From Candidatus Vogelbacteria bacterium (lineage in GTDB: Bacteria > Patescibacteriota > Minisyncoccia > Phycocordibacterales > XYD1-FULL-46-19): a stretch of DNA of 6,364 nucleotides. Positions 1 to 4,396 of this stretch are shown here, one piece after another; position 1 is the stretch's first letter; every line of letters begins with the position of its first letter. Under the pieces are notes generated by a model. It saw only the letters and a program-made list of their open reading frames with translations. It ran no database searches and had not been told where the DNA came from. A program made the position numbers and the translations under genes. Location of the stretch: the NCBI GenBank assembly GCA_026395035.1, contig JAPLZN010000127.1:1-6364 (forward strand), written 5' to 3'.

Positions 1-74
1 TGAATACATCGCTCAAACAGCGCCTCCCACCGGCTCACTTCTTGTTATTTTCTAATTGGTTGCGCGAGGCCCGC

Positions 75-100
75 CGGAGCTTTGGGCTCTTCCGACTTTT
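75..100 (+). terminator. Weak intrinsic terminator-like hairpin
   Basis: GAGC (77-80 region) can pair with GCTC (86-89) around a TTTGG loop, or an outer CGG can pair with CCG at 92-94 with a small bulge. The hairpin is followed by a short T run (97-100). It would close a gene ending at about 55. The stem is short and imperfect, so the call is tentative. Confidence 0.3.
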
Positions 101-145
101 CTATTAAAAGAGAGGTGGTAGCTGAAAGGTCGCCCTGCGTCTGTC

Positions 146-178
146 TATTGTCATTCGCCGGTCTGGCGAATGACAATA
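146..178. repeat. Perfect 14-bp inverted repeat (palindromic hairpin)
   Basis: Bases 146-159 (TATTGTCATTCGCC) are exactly complementary to 165-178 around a five-base loop (GGTCT). No T tract follows, so it is not a standard intrinsic terminator for + strand transcription. The core (GTCATTCGCC and its complement GGCGAATGAC) resembles short dispersed intergenic palindromes seen in many bacteria. Whether it is repeated elsewhere in this genome cannot be seen here. Confidence 0.7.
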
Positions 179-203
179 ATACCACTCAAATGAGGTATCT
201 TTT
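179..203 (+). terminator. Weak hairpin with T run before the first promoter
   Basis: ATACC (179-183) pairs with GGTAT (194-198), with possible extra pairs inside, followed by C and TTTT (200-203). It sits directly before the promoter at 210-238, just as a much stronger terminator sits before the similar promoter at 2149. It may be a degenerate terminator. Confidence 0.3.
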
Positions 204-209
204 ATGTAT

Positions 210-238
210 TTGACAAAATAGCTAAATAAGTATATAAT
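210..238 (+). promoter_or_regulatory. Consensus sigma70-type promoter of the 93-aa gene
   Basis: TTGACA at 210-215 and TATAAT at 233-238 are both perfect consensus hexamers with a 17-bp spacer. Transcription would start near 245, giving a leader of about 38 nt before the ATG at 283. The upstream flank closely matches the promoter at 2149-2177. Confidence 0.85.
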
Positions 239-282
239 ATAAGGAGTAAATCAAAAGAGATCTTACTGAAGGGAGTACAAAA

Positions 283-564
283 ATGCCGAAAGTGCAGTTC
301 TCGATCCAAACACTAATCCGCGTCAAGATTCGGGGTGAAAAAAGTAAAGATCCGAATCGTGATGACTACGGAGATGATGGGCTTGTCAAGAAATTTCTTC
401 ATTTCCTGGTTGAGCGGCCGGATATTCGATCCCCGCGAAAATCTGGAGGAATGGCCGGTGCGGGTGAGTACATCGGTTACTTTTTTCCTGAACACGCAGA
501 AGAAATCGAGAAATGGCTCGTGGAACAGGGGGCTAAGCGGACGAAGAAGAATCTGAAGATGTAG
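283..564 (+). CDS. Hypothetical protein, 93 aa, unknown function
   Basis: I do not recognise this family. The protein is small, soluble and charged, with no cysteine, signal peptide or membrane segment. Residues 1-20 look like beta strands. Residues 33-45 and 69-83 look helical. A glycine-rich turn (GGMAGAGEYIGYF, 55-67) lies between them, and the C-terminus is strongly basic (KRTKKNLK). The ATG start is well supported: GGGAG at 271-275 lies 7 nt upstream, making this one of only two genes here with a clear Shine-Dalgarno site. A consensus promoter lies upstream and a strong terminator follows within 10 nt of the TAG stop, so it is a single-gene transcription unit and probably well expressed. 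The downstream PemK-like gene is separated by that terminator, which argues against the two being a toxin-antitoxin operon. That the ORF is a real gene is fairly secure; its role is open. Confidence 0.75.
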   Translation: MPKVQFSIQTLIRVKIRGEKSKDPNRDDYGDDGLVKKFLHFLVERPDIRSPRKSGGMAGAGEYIGYFFPEHAEEIEKWLVEQGAKRTKKNLKM

Positions 565-573
565 AGAAAACTA

Positions 574-630
574 AGCCTTAGCGGGAAGGAGGAAGAAAAA
601 GCTTCCAACCTGCCGGGGCTTTTTCTTTTT
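574..630 (+). terminator. Intrinsic terminator after the 93-aa gene
   Basis: An extended, interrupted stem is visible. GGAAG (591-595) pairs with CTTCC (602-606), then AGG with CCT, CGG with CCG, and AGCC (574-577) with GGCT (617-620). A T-rich run, TTTTCTTTTT, follows at 621-630. It begins about 10 nt after the stop codon. Confidence 0.85.
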
Positions 631-644
631 GTTTAAAAATAGAG

Positions 645-653
645 TGCTATAAT
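645..653 (+). promoter_or_regulatory. Extended -10 promoter of the PemK-like gene
   Basis: TGCTATAAT is a perfect TGn-extended -10 element. The ATG at 662 lies only 8 nt beyond it, so transcription would begin at or next to the start codon and the mRNA would be leaderless. No good -35 hexamer is present at 17 bp, as is tolerated for extended -10 promoters. Confidence 0.65.
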
Positions 654-661
654 TACGGTTG

Positions 662-1048
662 ATGGAGAAAAATTTTGATGAGTGGAATAAGTTAAAAAAG
701 AAGATAGACGCTGATGAAAGCGATTTATTTATAAAAAATCGTCAAGTGTGGTGGTGTTCGATTGGCCTAAATATTGGAAGTGAACAAAATGGTCATGGTG
801 ATAATTTTGAAAGGCCGGTGTTAGTATTGAGAAAATATTCTGCTGGGACGTTTTTAGGCATACCCCTAACCTCTAAACAAAAGGAGGGTAATTATTATTT
901 TAAATTAGAACCATATTTCGGTGTCATTTCATACGCTATTTTATCTCAAGCAAAGGTAATTGATCGACGACGGGTCAGGAGAATGATTTATGAAGTTAAT
1001 CACCAAGAATACCAAAAAATTATCGAACGGTATAAAAGCTTATTCTGA
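662..1048 (+). CDS. PemK/MazF-like toxin (type II TA ribonuclease family)
   Basis: A 128-aa protein with features of the PemK/MazF endoribonuclease fold, which in known members cuts mRNA. Visible motifs are RQVWWCSIG (28-36) as the first strand, NFERPVLVL (49-57) carrying the arginine at the MazF catalytic position, GIPLTSK (66-72) carrying the catalytic-type threonine, and AILSQAKVIDRRRV (92-105) as the C-terminal core. Residues 1-25 form a charged helical extension. A TTG at 659 could extend the protein by one residue, but the ATG at 662 is preferred. There is no Shine-Dalgarno site, and the -10 box position implies a leaderless mRNA. GC is about 34%, against roughly 45-55% for neighbours, which suggests recent acquisition. 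No antitoxin gene is adjacent. The family call is firm. Toxicity and RNase activity are inferred, and an orphan regulatory or domesticated role is possible. Confidence 0.85.
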   Translation: MEKNFDEWNKLKKKIDADESDLFIKNRQVWWCSIGLNIGSEQNGHGDNFERPVLVLRKYSAGTFLGIPLTSKQKEGNYYFKLEPYFGVISYAILSQAKVIDRRRVRRMIYEVNHQEYQKIIERYKSLF

Positions 1049-1060
1049 AGTCAGATAAGC

Positions 1061-1084
1061 GAAAACCCCCTTGCGGGGGTTTTC
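1061..1084 (+). terminator. Intrinsic terminator after the PemK-like gene
   Basis: GAAAACCCCC (1061-1070) pairs perfectly with GGGGGTTTTC (1075-1084) around a TTGC loop, 12 nt after the TGA stop. The U tract is short (four T inside the stem). The symmetric A/T ends mean it could also work on the minus strand. Confidence 0.8.
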
Positions 1085-1096
1085 TCGGGGGCTCTT

Positions 1097-1111
1097 TCTG
1101 CCGAGGGCAGA
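1097..1111. repeat. Small palindrome with CTGCC/GGCAG arms
   Basis: TCTGCC (1097-1102) pairs with GGCAGA (1106-1111) around GAG. A related CTGCC/GGCAG stem occurs at 1173-1196, next to the damaged 5' end of the dehydrogenase gene. Confidence 0.5.
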
Positions 1112-1172
1112 TGGCCAAAGTTGTTTACATTATATACGGCTCTATTTAAAAGTCAAGTTTAAAAAAATATCG

Positions 1173-1196
1173 GGTCCTGCCTTTTTTGGCAGAACC
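1173..1196. repeat. Hairpin with T6 loop at the 5' edge of the dehydrogenase
   Basis: GGTCCTGCC (1173-1181) pairs with GGCAGAACC (1188-1196) with a single mismatch, around a loop of six T. It lies inside the stretch that should encode the missing N-terminus of the dehydrogenase. Confidence 0.5.
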
Positions 1197-1237
1197 TTCG
1201 GAGGCCGAATGACTCGGCGGAGATACTTTCTATCTTT

Positions 1238-2101
1238 GTGACTTCTCATATCGGGTCCGCGGAATTGGATCGCTTCCCGCAAGTGAAATTTATCGCTACT
1301 CGTTCGACCGGTTTTGATCATATTGATCTGGCCGAATGCGCGAAGCGGGGGATTATTGTCGCGAATGTTCCTTCCTATGGCGAAAATACGGTGGCCGAAC
1401 AAGCGTTTGCTCTGATCTTGTGTTTGTCCCGCAAGATTTATGAGTCATATAAACAAATTGAACAAGGGGGAAAGTTTTCGCCGGACGGACTTAAGGGGTT
1501 TGATTTGAAAGGCAAGACGATTGGCATCGTCGGCTTGGGCCGGATCGGTGTTCATACAGCGCGAATTGCCAAGGGATTTGAAATGAATATTTTGGCTTTT
1601 GATCAGCACCAGAACGAACAAGCGATCAAAGATTACGGTGTGAAGTATGTGACACTTGATGAACTATTGGCTGGCTCAGATATTATCTCCTTGCATGCGC
1701 CCTATATGAAAGAAACGCATCACCTGATAAATTTGGATAATATTGGCAAAATTAAAAAGGGCGCGTATCTGATAAATACTGCGCGCGGGGGATTGGTAGA
1801 TACGGCCGCCATCATTAAGGGTTTGCAAGACGGAATTCTGGTTGGTGCCGGACTAGATGTGCTCGAGGAGGAAAATTTTATGATCGACGAGCTATCTTTG
1901 CTCAACAATCCGCATCCGAACGAGAGTAGTTTGAAAACTATTCTGGAAAATCATTATTTGATCGATCATCCACGGGTGATTATTACACCCCACAATGCTT
2001 TCAATACTCAAGAGGCGATTGAGCGGATTATCGGGACGACGGTGGAGGATATCAAGGGGTTTACGGCGGGAGCGGTGGTGAATATGGTGAAAGTTAGCTA
2101 A
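1238..2101 (+). CDS. D-isomer-specific 2-hydroxyacid dehydrogenase (D-lactate dehydrogenase-like), N-terminus damaged
   Basis: A cytosolic NAD-dependent dehydrogenase interconverting 2-oxoacids and D-2-hydroxyacids; D-lactate/pyruvate is likely but not proven. From the GTG at 1238 it is 287 aa. TRSTGFDHIDL (21-31) and NVPSYGENTVAE (43-54) are family blocks. The Rossmann motif GLGRIG spans 99-104 with D122 as the acidic NAD-binding residue. Catalytic Arg183 (NTARGG), Glu210 (DVLEE) and His252 (TPHNAF) are all present. Family members usually have about 330 residues. The same frame stays open upstream to 1163, and its codons 1208-1237 encode NDSAEILSIF, matching the conserved block that normally precedes this point, yet no start codon exists there. 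The first 40 or so residues are therefore missing or in another frame, so this is either a decaying gene or a sequencing frameshift. A strong terminator follows. Family certain, intactness doubtful. Confidence 0.85.
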   Translation: MTSHIGSAELDRFPQVKFIATRSTGFDHIDLAECAKRGIIVANVPSYGENTVAEQAFALILCLSRKIYESYKQIEQGGKFSPDGLKGFDLKGKTIGIVGLGRIGVHTARIAKGFEMNILAFDQHQNEQAIKDYGVKYVTLDELLAGSDIISLHAPYMKETHHLINLDNIGKIKKGAYLINTARGGLVDTAAIIKGLQDGILVGAGLDVLEEENFMIDELSLLNNPHPNESSLKTILENHYLIDHPRVIITPHNAFNTQEAIERIIGTTVEDIKGFTAGAVVNMVKVS

Positions 2102-2114
2102 CAACTGTTTTATC

Positions 2115-2144
2115 TAAAATAGCCCTAGAAATAGGGCTATTTTA
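2115..2144. terminator. Symmetric (bidirectional) intrinsic terminator with GAAA loop
   Basis: TAAAATAGCCCTA (2115-2127) and TAGGGCTATTTTA (2132-2144) form a perfect 13-bp stem capped by a GAAA tetraloop. A/T ends on both sides make it a plausible terminator in either direction. It begins 14 nt after the dehydrogenase stop and is followed directly by the next promoter. Confidence 0.85.
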
Positions 2145-2148
2145 TGTA

Positions 2149-2177
2149 TTGACAAAAGATATGAATGGTGATATAAT
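2149..2177 (+). promoter_or_regulatory. Consensus sigma70-type promoter of the HD hydrolase gene
   Basis: TTGACA (2149-2154) and TATAAT (2172-2177) are perfect hexamers with a 17-bp spacer, and TGA before the -10 box gives an extended -10 as well. Transcription would start near 2184, leaving a leader of about 67 nt. The flank TTTTATGTATTGACAAAA (2140-2157) repeats that of the promoter at 210. Confidence 0.85.
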
Positions 2178-2250
2178 TAACAGCAGAAACAAATAAGATA
2201 GATATTTGTCATAAACAACACAATTTTTCGAACACGAAAGGATCTGGCCA

Positions 2251-3081
2251 ATGAAGACTGCTCAAGAGTTCCTGCAATTCCGTAAGGCGAGCTGGATTCG
2301 GCTGAACCAACTGTGCGAGGAGTTCTACTTCACGCCGAAGGGTTTGACCCGACCGGAGATCTGCCTGAAGATGAATGTCAGCTTCGAGCTGGCGGTCATC
2401 ATTCAGTTCGTCCTCTCGGCTTTCAGCCAGCCGAAGGATCCGAGCAAGGCGCGGCGCAAGGATGGCTCGCATATTGCGGCCCATTCACTGCAATTGTTCG
2501 AATCGGCCTGGAACTTCTTCGGGATCGACATCATGGAAGTGTACGACGCCGTACTCATCCATGATGTCATCGAAGACACTCTGGTTACCGGTGATGAAAT
2601 CGGTTTGGAACTTGGTGATCGCACGGCGGAGTTGGCCAATCTCATGACCGAGGAAGTACAGTGGTTCTCCGGCATGCTGGGATCATCCTTCGTTCAGGTA
2701 GACAAAGACCGCGGGTCCATCGTTCGCTTCGTGCGGAAGCTCAAAACGGGTGGCAAAGTCATCGCGATCGCGGAGATTCTGGACCGAATCGATGACATCT
2801 CCGACCTGAAGTACCTCGAGGACAAGCTGGCCAAGGGTGGTGAGGATCGGGACAAGGCACTGGTCGGGCTGATCAAGAAGTTCGGCAAGTGCTGCTACAC
2901 CGTGCATGAACTGACCGAGGAGAGTTCCGATGTTCGGATGCTCAAGCAATTCTTCGATCAGCTTATGCACGAGCAGGTGGAACGGCTCAATCATCTCGAA
3001 CGTGATCCTAACCGGTGGATCGTCTTTCATCAGATCATGGGCGAGGCGGATTGTTACCGTGAGCTGGAATCGGTCGTCTAA
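2251..3081 (+). CDS. Stand-alone HD-domain phosphohydrolase, RelA/SpoT (ppGpp hydrolase)-like
   Basis: A 276-aa soluble protein whose middle part matches the metal-dependent HD domain that hydrolyses (p)ppGpp in SpoT/Mesh1 proteins. It carries RRKDGSHIAAH (68-78), supplying the first metal-binding histidine; HDVIEDT (104-110), the signature HDxxED; and EILDRIDDI (175-183), corresponding to the ADRLxNM motif of SpoT, with D178 kept and the usual Asn replaced by Asp182. No synthetase, TGS or ACT domain follows, so it resembles a small alarmone hydrolase. Residues 1-60 and 190-276 are helical additions I do not recognise. AAAGGA at 2237-2242, 8 nt upstream, supports the ATG. GC is about 55%, with a strong preference for CTG, ATC and GAG codons unlike its neighbours. 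It is a single-gene unit with its own consensus promoter and terminator. The HD fold is confident; alarmone specificity is inferred, and another nucleotide substrate is possible. Confidence 0.8.
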   Translation: MKTAQEFLQFRKASWIRLNQLCEEFYFTPKGLTRPEICLKMNVSFELAVIIQFVLSAFSQPKDPSKARRKDGSHIAAHSLQLFESAWNFFGIDIMEVYDAVLIHDVIEDTLVTGDEIGLELGDRTAELANLMTEEVQWFSGMLGSSFVQVDKDRGSIVRFVRKLKTGGKVIAIAEILDRIDDISDLKYLEDKLAKGGEDRDKALVGLIKKFGKCCYTVHELTEESSDVRMLKQFFDQLMHEQVERLNHLERDPNRWIVFHQIMGEADCYRELESVV

Positions 3082-3114
3082 ACTGAATCCAAAACTGCAC
3101 TGTATGTAATTTTC

Positions 3115-3154
3115 AAAGGCCGGGGAAGTTAATTCTTCCTCGGCCTTTTTGTTT
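3115..3154 (+). terminator. Intrinsic terminator after the HD hydrolase gene
   Basis: AAAGGCCGGGGAAG (3115-3128) pairs over 14 bp, with one G-U, to CTTCCTCGGCCTTT (3135-3148) around TTAATT. It is followed by a T-rich tail (to 3154). Confidence 0.9.
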
Positions 3155-3171
3155 GGACTAAATAATTTCAG

Positions 3172-3180
3172 TGGTATGAT
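3172..3180 (+). promoter_or_regulatory. Extended -10 promoter of uppP
   Basis: TGGTATGAT is a TGn-extended -10 with one departure from TATAAT. The uppP ATG begins 6 nt later, so the transcript would be leaderless or nearly so. The candidate -35 (TTGGAC, 3153-3158) is poor. Confidence 0.55.
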
Positions 3181-3186
3181 ATTGCT

Positions 3187-3972
3187 ATGGGATTTTTACA
3201 TTCTATTATTCTGGGCATAGTGGAGGGGATTACGGAATTTTTACCCGTCTCGTCCACGGGGCATTTGATCTTGGCTTCTCAACTGCTTCGGATCGGCGAA
3301 TCGGATTTTGTAAAAAGTTTTGAAATCATCATTCAGTTGGGGGCGATTTTGGCGGTGGTAGTTTTGTATTGGAAGAAACTATGGAATTGGGAGACAATCA
3401 AAAAACTCCTCGTGGCGTTTCTACCGACGGCGATAATCGGCCTAGCGCTGTACAAAATAGTGAAGACTTATTTGCTTGGTAATACGGCAGTCGTCCTATG
3501 GTCGCTCTTTTTGGGTGGTTTTGCCTTAATTATTTTTGAACTTTGGTATGAACATTGTCACTTGGGGGCAAGGCTTCCAAAAGGCGAAAAGGAAGCCCTG
3601 CCTCCAAGCTATCGTCAAGCGGTGGCGATCGGATTATTTCAATCAATTGCCATTATTCCCGGTGTGTCGCGTTCGGCCGCCACGATTGTGGGTGGGCTTT
3701 GGCTCGGCTTGTCACGCGCGACGATTGTGGAGTTCTCTTTTCTTCTTGCTGTTCCGACTATGCTGGCTGCGACGGGGCTGGATCTGATCAAAAATTACCA
3801 ATCTTTTTCCGCTGATCAATTCGGTTCGCTGACCGTCGGTTTCGTTGTGTCTTTTTTGGTGGCCCTAGCGGCGATAAAATTCTTGCTAAACTATATTCGC
3901 AAGTATGATTTTATTCCGTTTGGCATTTACCGGATTATTTTAGCCTTAATTTTCTGGTTCCTCGTGGTATAA
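3187..3972 (+). CDS. uppP: Undecaprenyl-diphosphatase (UppP/BacA family)
   Basis: An integral membrane phosphatase that converts undecaprenyl diphosphate to the monophosphate, recycling the lipid carrier for peptidoglycan and other envelope polymers; members of the family confer bacitracin tolerance. At 261 aa it is close to the usual 260-280. Both signature regions are present. Residues 10-29 contain GIVEGITEFLPVSSTGH, with E13, E17 and H26 at active-site positions. Residues 157-167 contain IPGVSRSAATI, with the conserved Ser161 and Arg162. About eight hydrophobic helices span the chain, with a hydrophilic loop at 121-142. The ATG is chosen because it starts the first conserved helix and lies 6 nt after an extended -10 box; there is no Shine-Dalgarno site. 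The stop codon lies inside the -10 box of the next gene. Function is secure from motifs. Confidence 0.96.
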   Translation: MGFLHSIILGIVEGITEFLPVSSTGHLILASQLLRIGESDFVKSFEIIIQLGAILAVVVLYWKKLWNWETIKKLLVAFLPTAIIGLALYKIVKTYLLGNTAVVLWSLFLGGFALIIFELWYEHCHLGARLPKGEKEALPPSYRQAVAIGLFQSIAIIPGVSRSAATIVGGLWLGLSRATIVEFSFLLAVPTMLAATGLDLIKNYQSFSADQFGSLTVGFVVSFLVALAAIKFLLNYIRKYDFIPFGIYRIILALIFWFLVV

Positions 3973-3973
3973 T
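3965..3973 (+). promoter_or_regulatory. Extended -10 promoter overlapping the uppP stop codon
   Basis: TGGTATAAT is a perfect extended -10 element. The uppP stop codon TAA (3970-3972) is part of its TATAAT. The next ATG (3983) lies 9 nt beyond, predicting a leader of about 3 nt. Confidence 0.55.
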
Positions 3974-3982
3974 TAAAATCTA

Positions 3983-4228
3983 ATGGCCGTCTCTAAAAAT
4001 CTAGTTAGTTTTATCTGGCGCGAGTTACCGCTCTTTTGGAAATATACTTTTTTAGTGGCGGTCGCGTATACGATTATTTTCTTTCTGGCGTCTTTCTCCG
4101 TGCTTCTGTTCGCGCTGGATTTTCTAACCCCGTTTATCTTCGGCGGAATCATTATCTTTGTCTGGAAAACGGCCATCGGCTGGCGGAAATGGATACGAAT
4201 TCGGGGCGGAAACCGGCGAAAAGGATAG
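3983..4228 (+). CDS. Small membrane protein of unknown function
   Basis: An 81-aa protein with no family I can name. Residues 18-63 are strongly hydrophobic and aromatic, enough for two membrane segments (about 19-45 and 47-63) joined at DFLTP. The C-terminal 18 residues are basic (WRKWIRIRGGNRRK), which by the positive-inside rule points to a cytoplasmic C-terminus. The start is 10 nt after the uppP stop and has no Shine-Dalgarno site; a -10 box overlapping that stop could give a near-leaderless mRNA. It may also be translated from the uppP transcript. Its position 168 nt before atpB recalls the small AtpI/AtpZ-type membrane proteins found upstream of many atp operons, but I see no sequence match that would prove this. 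An ORF on the other strand covers the same bases but lacks comparable support. Confidence 0.65.
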   Translation: MAVSKNLVSFIWRELPLFWKYTFLVAVAYTIIFFLASFSVLLFALDFLTPFIFGGIIIFVWKTAIGWRKWIRIRGGNRRKG

Positions 4229-4396
4229 TCTCTACCACATTACTTAATTGGTGTAAAGTTCCCATTCGGCGGGCGATGTATTAGAATAAGGCCGTTTGGG
4301 CGTTTACTGTGCTAGCTTGAACAACCTGCAAAAGGGCATTTTTGTTTCTCGAATTTTAACTCATCATTTTTAACTCATCATTTATCACTGAATATC
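4229..4396 (+). other. Leader region before atpB
   Basis: These 168 nt hold no gene I can support and no clear terminator or consensus promoter. The 3' part contains a 14-bp tandem repeat (4354-4381). TATCAC at 4383-4388 is a possible weak -10 box 8 nt before the atpB GTG, the same geometry as the leaderless genes in this window. Confidence 0.4.
4354..4381. repeat. Exact 14-bp tandem repeat upstream of atpB
   Basis: TTTTAACTCATCAT occurs at 4354-4367 and again at 4368-4381, followed by a partial third copy (TTATCA). It lies 16 nt before the atpB start, where a promoter or regulator site would be expected. Confidence 0.8.

Larger units (their letters stand above)
1..178. other. Intergenic segment, possible 3' tail of an upstream gene
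   Basis: No gene can be assigned. One + strand frame from base 2 stays open to a TAA at 53-55 (reading EYIAQTAPPTGSLLVIF) and could be the C-terminal tail of a protein that starts outside the window, but 17 residues are too few to identify. A GC-rich hairpin-like stretch (about 75-94) followed by ACTTTTCTATT would fit a weak terminator for such a gene. A second, much stronger hairpin lies at 146-178 and is listed separately. No tRNA or rRNA signature is seen on either strand. Confidence 0.3.

Noticed and set aside
1..39. Minus-strand start of a gene (GTG at 39-37 reading VSRWEALFERCI)
   Set aside because: Only 12 residues lie in the window, there is no ribosome site or promoter upstream on that strand, and the stretch cannot be identified.
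105..178. T-box riboswitch-like string (GAGAGGTGGTAGC followed by CGCCCT and a hairpin)
   Set aside because: Only about half of the T-box core matches, the antiterminator stem cannot be paired properly, the following hairpin has no T tract, and the downstream gene is not an aminoacyl-tRNA synthetase or amino-acid gene.
283..1048. The 93-aa gene as the antitoxin of the PemK-like toxin
   Set aside because: A strong terminator and a separate promoter lie between them, their composition differs greatly, and the 93-aa protein shows no antitoxin-type DNA-binding motif.
1160..1240. Alternative code with TGA read as an amino acid, rescuing the dehydrogenase N-terminus
   Set aside because: Reading through the TGA at 1210-1212 stays in the wrong frame for the conserved NDSAEILSIF block, and the PemK-like gene ends naturally at TGA.
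2683..3030. 115-codon minus-strand open frame inside the HD hydrolase gene
   Set aside because: It lies opposite a gene with clear HD motifs, promoter and terminator; long antisense frames are expected in GC-richer coding DNA.
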